From an uncultured Flavobacteriales bacterium (GTDB lineage Bacteria > Bacteroidota > Bacteroidia > Flavobacteriales > UBA7430), in contig CAJWJW010000081.1 of assembly GCA_913041775.1 (NCBI GenBank), positions 1 to 6,261 on the forward strand: 6,261 nt of DNA. Reading direction: 5' to 3'. Below the pieces are notes generated by a model. It had not been told where the DNA came from. It worked only from the letters and a program-made list of their open reading frames with translations, and did no database searches. Shown in pieces: positions 1-5,158 of the stretch (positions within the stretch are counted from its first letter, which is position 1; each line of letters begins with the position of its first letter). The position numbers were made by a program, and so were the translations under genes.

Positions 1-724
1 CGACTATACCATGGCTAAAATGGTAGATATGGCAGGTATAGATGTGATTTTAGTGGGAGATTCTGCATCTAATGTTATGGCTGGACATGAGACTACCTTA
101 CCTATAACTTTAGATCAAATGATTTACCACGCATCTTCTGTGGTAAGAGCAGTAGACAGAGCTTTGGTAGTGGTAGATTTACCTTTTGGTACTTATCAAG
201 GTAATTCTAAAGAAGCATTAAACTCTGCAATTAAAGTAATGAAGGAGTCTGGCGGACACTCGGTAAAACTGGAAGGTGGTGCAGAAATAATAGAATCAGT
301 TCAACGAATATTAACTGCTGGTATTCCTGTTATGGGGCACTTGGGCTTAACACCACAATCGATCTATAAATTTGGTACTTATACTGTAAGAGCGAAAGAA
401 GAAGAGGAAGCTAATAAACTTATAGAGGATGCTAAATTACTTGAAGCTACAGGTTGTTTTGCATTAGTATTAGAAAAAGTACCTGCTGCATTAGCAAAGA
501 AAGTAGCTGAATGTATTTCTGTTCCTGTTATAGGAATTGGTGCAGGAGCTGGAGTAGATGGACAAGTATTAGTAACACATGATTTGTTAGGTATGACACA
601 TGAGTTTAGTCCTCGTTTTTTAAGACGCTATTTATCCTTATTCGATGAAATTACAGGCGCAATAAAAGAGTATGTACAGGATGTGAAATCACTTGATTTC
701 CCAAACGAAAAAGAACAATATTAA
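1..724 (+). CDS. panB: 3-methyl-2-oxobutanoate hydroxymethyltransferase (PanB), 5'-truncated by window edge
   Basis: PanB transfers a hydroxymethyl group from 5,10-methylene-tetrahydrofolate to 2-oxoisovalerate to make ketopantoate, the first committed step of pantothenate/CoA synthesis, in the cytosol. The frame is open at the left edge: codons for Asp-Tyr-Thr precede the ATG at 11, matching the usual 'DYT.A' of the family, so that ATG is internal and roughly 30 N-terminal residues are missing (family length about 270). Counting from the ATG at 11, the catalytic and metal-binding set is present: Asp17 in 'VGDS', Asp56 in 'VDLPFG', Lys86 and Glu88 in 'VKLEGG', His110 in 'GHLGLTPQ', Glu155 in 'LVLEKVP', then 'IGIGAGAGVDGQVLV' with 'HDLLGM'. 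Barrel strands and C-terminus look intact, and no frameshift is seen. The stop TAA (722-724) shares its last A with the ATG of the next gene. Identification is secure; only the start is unseen. Confidence 0.97.
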   Translation, partial: DYTMAKMVDMAGIDVILVGDSASNVMAGHETTLPITLDQMIYHASSVVRAVDRALVVVDLPFGTYQGNSKEALNSAIKVMKESGGHSVKLEGGAEIIESVQRILTAGIPVMGHLGLTPQSIYKFGTYTVRAKEEEEANKLIEDAKLLEATGCFALVLEKVPAALAKKVAECISVPVIGIGAGAGVDGQVLVTHDLLGMTHEFSPRFLRRYLSLFDEITGAIKEYVQDVKSLDFPNEKEQY

Positions 725-1392
725 TGCTAGAAGTTCTTTATGAAGACAATCACATAATCGCTGTAAATAAAAAAGCAGGAGATTTAGTGCAAGGAGATAA
801 AACAGGCGATAAGCCTTTAGGAGAGTTTGTAAAAGCTTACTTACGTGAAAAGTATAACAAGCCAGGGAATATATTCTGTGGTGTTATACACCGTTTAGAT
901 CGACCTGTGAGTGGACTTGTAATATTCGCCAAAACAAGTAAGGCTTTGGCTCGTATGAATGCACTCTTTAGAGAAAAAACAATTCAGAAAACATACTGGG
1001 CTATTGTTGAAAACCCACCTTTAAAAAGCGAAGATAGACTAGAACATTATTTGATTAAGAATCAGCAGAAAAACAAATCTAGGGCTTACCTTAAACCTTA
1101 TGAAGGTGCTTTAAATTCAGTTTTAGATTATACCGTTCTAAAAAAACTAGACCGTTATACCTTACTAGAAGTAAAACCTATTACAGGAAGACACCATCAA
1201 ATTAGAGTGCAACTATCTACAATAGGATCAATTATTAAAGGTGATTTAAAATACGGCGCAAAACGATCTAACAAAGATTCTTCGATAAGTTTACATGCAC
1301 GAGAAATCAACTTTATACACCCTATAAAAAAGGAAGAAATTACTATTACTGCCCCAGCTCCTAAAGATGCTATTTGGGACGCTTGTAATTAA
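724..1392 (+). CDS. RluA-family RNA pseudouridine synthase (single catalytic domain)
   Basis: Predicted cytosolic enzyme that isomerises uridine to pseudouridine in rRNA or tRNA. The 222-residue protein carries the RluA motif II 'HRLDRPVSGL' with the catalytic Asp59, the conserved Tyr of 'KTYWA' (Tyr91), and the later 'GRHHQIRVQLSTIG' plus 'KGDLKYG' block (about 155-178), followed by 'LHAREINFIHP'. There is no N-terminal S4 RNA-binding domain, so it resembles the short RluA/TruC/RluE-like members rather than RluC/RluD; the target uridine cannot be deduced. The start ATG overlaps the panB stop by one base (TAATG), which implies translation by termination-reinitiation and one transcript. No strong Shine-Dalgarno is seen, as is usual in Bacteroidota. 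The functional link to pantothenate synthesis is not obvious. Family assignment is secure, substrate unknown. Confidence 0.95.
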   Translation: MLEVLYEDNHIIAVNKKAGDLVQGDKTGDKPLGEFVKAYLREKYNKPGNIFCGVIHRLDRPVSGLVIFAKTSKALARMNALFREKTIQKTYWAIVENPPLKSEDRLEHYLIKNQQKNKSRAYLKPYEGALNSVLDYTVLKKLDRYTLLEVKPITGRHHQIRVQLSTIGSIIKGDLKYGAKRSNKDSSISLHAREINFIHPIKKEEITITAPAPKDAIWDACN

Positions 1393-1395
1393 GAG

Positions 1396-1417
1396 AATTC
1401 CTAAGTGCTGAGGAATT
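1396..1417 (+). other. small inverted repeat just after the pseudouridine synthase gene
   Basis: The arms AATTCCT (1396-1402) and AGGAATT (1411-1417) are perfect complements around an 8-base loop, 4 bases after the stop codon, followed by ATTATTTTC. It could fold as a weak hairpin in the + strand transcript, acting as an auxiliary terminator or 3'-end stabiliser. The stem is AT-rich and the T-run is interrupted, so it is much weaker than the hairpin downstream at 1440-1473. Confidence 0.4.
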
Positions 1418-1439
1418 ATTTTCAGATACATATCTAAAT

Positions 1440-1473
1440 AAAAAAAGGGACTATTTACATAGTCCCTTTTTTA
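1440..1473. terminator. bidirectional intrinsic terminator between convergent genes
   Basis: A perfect 8-bp stem, GGGACTAT (1447-1454) and ATAGTCCC (1459-1466), encloses the 4-base loop TTAC. It is flanked by seven A residues on the left (1440-1446) and six T residues on the right (1467-1472). Read on the + strand it is a GC-core hairpin followed by a U-tract, ending the panB-pseudouridine synthase transcript. Read on the - strand the A-tract becomes the U-tract, ending the transcript of the 1213-residue protein, whose stop codon is only about 14 bases away. The A:T flanks can extend the stem to 14 bp. Confidence 0.9.
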
Positions 1474-1486
1474 TGTAGTACATATT

Positions 1487-4400
1487 CTACTTAATTATCT
1501 TTTCTACAGTTCCGTCGTTATATAAGTACAATAATACCTCTCCTTTTAATTGGGTAGCAGGATCAACTACTTGACCTAACATATTGACGACTCTTGCAAG
1601 AGTGCGAATATCGTTTGGGTGGATTGGGGTAGTTTCAATCATCCACTGCGGTATAGTTGGAGATAAATCTACACGTAAATCGCTCACATCTATAAAAGAA
1701 AAATCATCAACTTCACCAGACATAAATATTTGATATCCTTGTCCAGGGACTAAATCTCCAATTCCATTATATCCTATTTCAGGCCAATAGATAAGACCTC
1801 TATTGTTTTTTGCAACTACAATATTTTCTGAAACAGCATCAAAACATGCTGCTGTATTCTGCGGGTAATTTAAATTATAACCAATAATGTTCCAACCTTG
1901 AAATAAATCTATAGGTATAGGAGCTACAAGACTTACTAGGGCATCATTTTCAGCCCCAAGTTCATAATATAAATATTCAATATTTTCTAGCTCTAGAATA
2001 CGTGCAATTGAATAAACACACGAACCATTATCTTCGGTGGCAATTGAGTTATACTCAACAAACAAAATATCAGTACAACCAGTAATAATTACATTTTCAC
2101 AAGATTGATCTTCTATTGAAGCGTTAGCATCAAATTCATAAAACGCATCGTAAGTACAGCCTTCATAAACGCAAGAAGCATCATCATCAGTTGCTAAAGG
2201 GTTAAAATTACTAGCCTCACTATCTGTACAACCTTCCATAAACACAACTAAACCATTTGAACAAAGACTTGTAATTGATGCATCTTCATTAAAAATAAGC
2301 ATTGAATTATTTGAATAAGACAAATTTTGATATGGAATTAGGTCGTATAAATTTGTACCGTTTACTAAATATAGATTTAATTCTTCTGACTCTGCTGCAC
2401 CATCTAATGCAAGCGTTCCAGAATCATCTCCCCAAATAGTTAATGCCGTGATATCTGCACCAGCAATTAGCTCAGAACCAAAGACTATATTTCCTGCATT
2501 TAATGCTACGATATAAGCAGATTCTTGAAGATTTGGCAAAGAATTCATGAAGTCTTGAGTAAACAATAAACTCATATTACTTCCAGTAATACCTCCGGTA
2601 TATAAAGATGGGAATACACAATTATTTTGATCTGAATAGATACAAGTACCATCTTCGGTATTTACATCGATAGACTCGTTACCTACAGGATTTATATAAT
2701 TAAATGCAGTAGGGTCAGTACACCCTAAAATTGTAATTTGGGTTAAAGCACCATTTAAACATAGAGTTTGCACATCTGATAAAGTGTTTACAACAAGGGT
2801 TTGGTTTTCGGTATAGTTTACATTTTCACTTAAATCTAGGTGGAAATAATTATTCCCATCTACTAAATAAAATGAAATTTGTTCCCAACTAAGAGCTCCA
2901 TCTATATTTTCAGTTTGAGAATCATCTCCCCAAATAGTAATAGAACTAACCATCGATTGTTGAATGTTTGTAGAACCAACAATAGAATTATTAGGAGTCA
3001 TTGCAACAATATAAGCTTGAGGAGAATTGATGCTTAAATTCACTGAGAAATTTGAAGTAAATAAAACATTCATGTTTGAGCCAGTAATTAAACCACTGTA
3101 TTCGTTAGGTAATACACAAGGTAAACTACTTACACTATACACACATAAGTTTTCATTATTTAGTGTTGCAAACTCATCATAATTTAAAGCACTAGGGTTC
3201 ATACAACCTTCTAAATAACAGGTGTTATTACTAGTATTTGCATTTGAATCATAATTAGTTGCAAATTCATCCATACAACCTAAATAAATACATATTCCTG
3301 CATCTGTAGCCAAATAATTGTAGTTGTCAGCAGAAACAGATTGACAACCGAGCACTTCTAGTTCATCACAAATACCATCTTCATCGATATCAGATAAACA
3401 ATCTCCATTACAGTTATAAAACTCAATAGGTAAAGTACAAGAACCATCATCTTCATTTGCAATGCTTAATAAATTACAAGCTAAAGTATCGGTACAACCT
3501 AAAAAAGCACAATAGGTAGGTACATTAGCTTCATTATTATAATTATTTGCTAGAGAATTCATACAACCCTCAATCAAACATGAATTGTCATCTTGAGTTG
3601 CTAAGCCATCATAATTTGTTGCAACTATGTTAGTACAACCAACACGAAAACAAGAACCATCATCAATAGTAGCGTTTGAATCGTAATTATCTGCCCACGA
3701 TAAGGTACATGCTTCTAATATACAAGAGCCATCATCGTTAGTTGCATTAGCAACGTAATTATCTGCCCAATTAGAAGTACAAGCAAAAAGAATACATGAT
3801 CCATCGTCTGAAGTAACATTTGAGTTGTAATTATCAGCCCAAGTAGATGTACATCCATTTAAATAACATGAACCATCATCTGATGTTGCATTAAAATCAT
3901 AATTCTGTGCCCAATTAGAGGTACATCCTTCTAGAACACAAGAACCATCATTGCTAGTTGCATTAGCATCATAATTATCAGCCCAAGTAGATGTACATCC
4001 ATTTAAATAACATGAACCATCGTCTGCGGTGGCGTTAGTATCATAATTATCAGCCCAGGTAGATGTACAAGCACTTAAAGTACAAGTACCATCATCAGTA
4101 TTAGCTGAAGAATCATAATTCCCTGCCCATTCGTAAGTACATCCAAATATTTCTATTTCAGGACAATTTGCAATACAAAGACCGTCGCAATCATAATTCT
4201 CTTCTGCAAAAGTACATGAGTTGTCTTCTTCATTAGCATTTGCATTGTAATTACAAGCAGTAACATCCATACAACCTAAAAGTAAATCTGAACCACAGTT
4301 AAAAGCAACTATAGTAGGAGAAGCAACTTGAACAGAAAGCCCATTAGCTAAAAAGCTAACAGATGTGGGCATAGTAAGATCATATAAATTAGTTCCATCT

Positions 4401-5128
4401 ACTATCTGAAATGAAATAGCCTCGTTAGCTAAAGCTCCATCAATTTCCGGAGTTGAAGTATCGTCTCCCCAAATAGCCAAAGACGTTTGAGTTAAACCAT
4501 ACAATGGTGCAGAACCAACTATAATACTATTTGTAGAAATAGCAGCGATATAAGCAGCTTCATTAGTGAGTGTGATAGTTGAGAAAAATGCTGAAGTTAA
4601 CATAACAGTCATGTTAGACCCAGTATTCCCAACAAAAACGGATGGATAATCACATTCTGGTAGAGCACCTTGATCCTCAGGTTCACAATTCAATGTTACA
4701 ACTGCATTTACATTTTGGACAGACATTTCATTACCAGAAAACATTACTGTTGATGGCATTTCGATGTCATACAGAGATTCGCCATCAACAAGTTGGAAAA
4801 TTACAGTCTGATTATTTAGAGCACCATCTTGAAGTGGTGTAACCGTATCATCTCCCCAAATAGCGATAGATGTTTGACCAGAATTCAAGTAGGCAGGCCC
4901 AACATTTCTAGAAGCAATTACAGTAGGCACATTATCAACTAAAACATATCCAATTAGATAAGCCTCAGCATCTACAACATTTAGCGACTGTATAAATGGT
5001 GGAGCTAATAATACGGTCATATTAAATCCTGTATTCCCTTCAAAAGGCAAAGGCAAGTCGCACTGAGCTAATCCCTTTAGGGGAAGAGCTAACAGTACGA
5101 TTGCTAAAAGTTTATATAAGTTATTCAT
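1487..5128 (-). CDS. large secreted modular protein with Cys-rich repeats and T9SS sorting domain
   Basis: A 1213-residue protein predicted to cross the inner membrane by Sec and the outer membrane by the type IX system, ending secreted or anchored at the surface. In order: signal peptide (1-21); 'SNM/IWGDD' domains at 23-148 and 159-278; fourteen Cys-flanked repeats (286-662); a third such domain (671-790); one repeat (803-829); a fourth domain (837-956); three repeats (967-1037); a short Leu/Glu-rich linker (about 1041-1068); a 'GWNIIGY...NGIGDLVPGQGYQ' domain (about 1073-1148); and a T9SS-type tail ending 'LLYLYNDGTVEKIIK'. No enzyme motif is recognised; a structural, adhesive or matrix role is inferred only. 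Met1 is chosen because a good signal peptide follows directly. The gene lies 30 bp after the stop of the upstream gene, with no TAnnTTTG-type promoter in the gap, so it is probably co-transcribed. No strong ribosome-binding site is seen; the leader is AT-rich. Confidence 0.9.
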   Translation of the reverse strand: MNNLYKLLAIVLLALPLKGLAQCDLPLPFEGNTGFNMTVLLAPPFIQSLNVVDAEAYLIGYVLVDNVPTVIASRNVGPAYLNSGQTSIAIWGDDTVTPLQDGALNNQTVIFQLVDGESLYDIEMPSTVMFSGNEMSVQNVNAVVTLNCEPEDQGALPECDYPSVFVGNTGSNMTVMLTSAFFSTITLTNEAAYIAAISTNSIIVGSAPLYGLTQTSLAIWGDDTSTPEIDGALANEAISFQIVDGTNLYDLTMPTSVSFLANGLSVQVASPTIVAFNCGSDLLLGCMDVTACNYNANANEEDNSCTFAEENYDCDGLCIANCPEIEIFGCTYEWAGNYDSSANTDDGTCTLSACTSTWADNYDTNATADDGSCYLNGCTSTWADNYDANATSNDGSCVLEGCTSNWAQNYDFNATSDDGSCYLNGCTSTWADNYNSNVTSDDGSCILFACTSNWADNYVANATNDDGSCILEACTLSWADNYDSNATIDDGSCFRVGCTNIVATNYDGLATQDDNSCLIEGCMNSLANNYNNEANVPTYCAFLGCTDTLACNLLSIANEDDGSCTLPIEFYNCNGDCLSDIDEDGICDELEVLGCQSVSADNYNYLATDAGICIYLGCMDEFATNYDSNANTSNNTCYLEGCMNPSALNYDEFATLNNENLCVYSVSSLPCVLPNEYSGLITGSNMNVLFTSNFSVNLSINSPQAYIVAMTPNNSIVGSTNIQQSMVSSITIWGDDSQTENIDGALSWEQISFYLVDGNNYFHLDLSENVNYTENQTLVVNTLSDVQTLCLNGALTQITILGCTDPTAFNYINPVGNESIDVNTEDGTCIYSDQNNCVFPSLYTGGITGSNMSLLFTQDFMNSLPNLQESAYIVALNAGNIVFGSELIAGADITALTIWGDDSGTLALDGAAESEELNLYLVNGTNLYDLIPYQNLSYSNNSMLIFNEDASITSLCSNGLVVFMEGCTDSEASNFNPLATDDDASCVYEGCTYDAFYEFDANASIEDQSCENVIITGCTDILFVEYNSIATEDNGSCVYSIARILELENIEYLYYELGAENDALVSLVAPIPIDLFQGWNIIGYNLNYPQNTAACFDAVSENIVVAKNNRGLIYWPEIGYNGIGDLVPGQGYQIFMSGEVDDFSFIDVSDLRVDLSPTIPQWMIETTPIHPNDIRTLARVVNMLGQVVDPATQLKGEVLLYLYNDGTVEKIIK
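1490..1912 (-). other. 'GWNIIGY' domain and T9SS C-terminal sorting domain of the 1213-residue protein
   Basis: Residues 1073-1213. The first half has 'FQGWNIIGYNL', 'VKNN'-type 'VAKNNRGLIYWPE' and 'NGIGDLVPGQGYQ'. The second half has 'PTIPQW', 'HPNDIRTLARVVNMLGQ' and the terminal 'GEVLLYLYNDGTVEK'. The last about 70 residues match the style of the T9SS type A sorting domain: a short beta-sandwich with a 'V.NMLGQ.V' strand, a Gly, an aromatic strand and a Lys-rich end. The domain is recognised at the outer-membrane translocon. The whole module is duplicated in the upstream gene. Confidence 0.85.
2018..2230 (-). repeat. three Cys repeats before the sorting module (residues 967-1037)
   Basis: Units start at Cys967 ('CTDSEASNFNPLAT'), Cys991 ('CTYDAFYEFDANAS') and Cys1018 ('CTDILFVEYNSIAT'). 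All keep the paired Cys but have degenerate cores, e.g. 'DDDASC', 'EDQSC' and 'EDNGSC', and lack the Trp of the central array. They look older than units 2-8 of the main array. Confidence 0.85.
2261..2620 (-). repeat. SNM/IWGDD domain, copy 4 (residues 837-956)
   Basis: Fourth copy, 120 residues between Cys837 ('CVFPSLYTG') and Cys956 ('ITSLC'). It has 'ITGSNMSLLF', 'AYIVAL', 'LTIWGDDSGTLALDGA' and 'LYLVNGTNLYDL'. It is the closest relative of copy 3 by eye. Three Cys repeats and then the C-terminal sorting module follow. Confidence 0.8.
2642..2722 (-). repeat. single lengthened Cys repeat (residues 803-829)
   Basis: One isolated unit between domain copies 3 and 4. It starts with the canonical 'GCTDPTAFNY' and ends with 'EDGTC', but its inner segment is expanded by about seven residues (25 residues between the Cys instead of 18) around 'GNESIDVN'. 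The two terminal Cys are kept. Confidence 0.85.
2759..3118 (-). repeat. SNM/IWGDD domain, copy 3 (residues 671-790)
   Basis: Third copy, 120 residues between Cys671 ('CVLPNEYSG') and Cys790 ('VQTLC'). It has 'ITGSNMNVLF', 'QAYIVAM', 'ITIWGDDSQTENIDGAL' and 'FYLVDGNNYFHLDL'. The 'ITGSNM' start and the 'LCLNG'-type end group it with copy 4. It follows the long Cys-repeat array directly and is separated from copy 4 by a single Cys repeat. Confidence 0.8.
3143..4273 (-). repeat. array of 14 Cys-flanked repeats of about 24 residues (residues 286-662)
   Basis: Consensus C-T-x-x-x-A-x-N-Y-x-x-x-A-T-x-D-D-G-S-C followed by a four-residue linker such as 'YLNG', 'VLEG' or 'ILEA'. First Cys of each unit: 286, 330, 354, 378, 402, 426, 450, 474, 498, 522, 545, 595, 618, 642. 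The core, units 2-9, is exactly 24 residues (72 bp) in period. Each unit carries two Cys, probably one disulfide per unit, and an acidic Asp-Asp-Gly loop that may bind a metal (inference). Units 1 and 11 are long variants with an extra internal Cys and a Cys-rich insert. This repeat is common in Bacteroidota T9SS cargo; its function is not established to my knowledge. Confidence 0.9.
3828..4021 (-). repeat. exact 50-bp direct repeat, 144 bp apart, inside the Cys-repeat array
   Basis: Bases 3828-3877 and 3972-4021 are identical over 50 bp and offset by 144 bp, which is two 72-bp units. Both encode the same stretch spanning a unit boundary ('GSCYLNGCTSTWADNY'). A third, slightly diverged copy begins near 4044. 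The other units differ at many synonymous positions, so this identity points to a recent two-unit duplication or gene conversion. Confidence 0.95.
4295..4654 (-). repeat. SNM/IWGDD domain, copy 2 (residues 159-278)
   Basis: Second copy, 120 residues, opening with Cys159 ('CDYPSVFVGNTG') and closing with Cys278 ('VAFNC'). It shares 'SNMTVML', 'AAYIAAI', 'LAIWGDDTSTPEIDGAL' and 'FQIVDGTNLYDL' with the others. Like copy 1 it has the 'GNTG' variant at its start, which sets these two apart from copies 3 and 4. This indicates that copies 1 and 2 are a tandem pair. Confidence 0.8.
4685..5062 (-). repeat. SNM/IWGDD domain, copy 1 (residues 23-148)
   Basis: First of four homologous domains in the secreted protein. 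Landmarks are an opening Cys23 in 'CDLPLPFEGNTG', 'NMTVLL', 'AEAYLIG', 'IAIWGDDT' with 'DGAL', 'FQLVDGESLYD', and a closing Cys148 in 'VTLNC'. The two terminal Cys probably form a disulfide that closes the domain. I recognise this pattern as recurrent in Bacteroidota secreted proteins but cannot name a characterised function. At about 126 residues it is slightly longer than the other copies. Confidence 0.8.
5066..5128 (-). other. Sec signal peptide of the 1213-residue protein
   Basis: Residues 1-21 show a Lys at position 6, a hydrophobic core (LLAIVLLALPL) and the ending 'KGLA' before Gln22-Cys23. Cleavage is most likely after Ala21, leaving Gln as the mature N-terminus, a pattern common in Bacteroidota exported proteins. 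Although Cys23 is close, the residue before it is Gln, so this is not a proper lipobox, and Cys23 has a better role as the first Cys of the domain that follows. Confidence 0.9.
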
Positions 5129-5158
5129 ATCTAGAGTCTAAAATTAAAATAACTTCTC
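5129..5158 (-). other. 30-bp intergenic gap between the two - strand genes
   Basis: The gap is almost entirely A/T with no hairpin, no TAnnTTTG -7 element and no strong Shine-Dalgarno; the only purine run (AAGAGAAG) lies too far, about 25 bases, from the ATG. This supports co-transcription of the two genes. Confidence 0.7.

Noticed and set aside
11..13. ATG at 11 as the true panB start
   Set aside because: The preceding codons Asp-Tyr-Thr are in frame and match the conserved family sequence, and a start here would delete part of the first barrel strand. The gene is cut by the window edge.
3578..4141. Regularly spaced 72-bp repeats that could be mistaken for a CRISPR or minisatellite array
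   Set aside because: The repeats are in frame, encode 24-residue Cys units and vary mainly at synonymous and loop positions; there are no unique spacers between identical repeats and no cas genes.
3143..4273. Asn-Ala-Thr sequons in the repeats as N-glycosylation sites
   Set aside because: The sequon is part of the repeat consensus; Bacteroidota glycosylation described so far is mainly O-linked, so the match alone is not evidence.
4642..4842. + strand open frame of 66 codons
   Set aside because: It lies antisense inside the first and second SNM/IWGDD domains of the secreted protein, whose reading frame is clearly real. The product (His/Gln/Leu-rich) resembles no family.
5060..5128. Lipoprotein signal peptide ending at Cys23
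   Set aside because: The residues before the Cys are Leu-Ala-Gln; Gln at -1 does not fit a lipobox, and Cys23 corresponds to the opening Cys of the other three domain copies.
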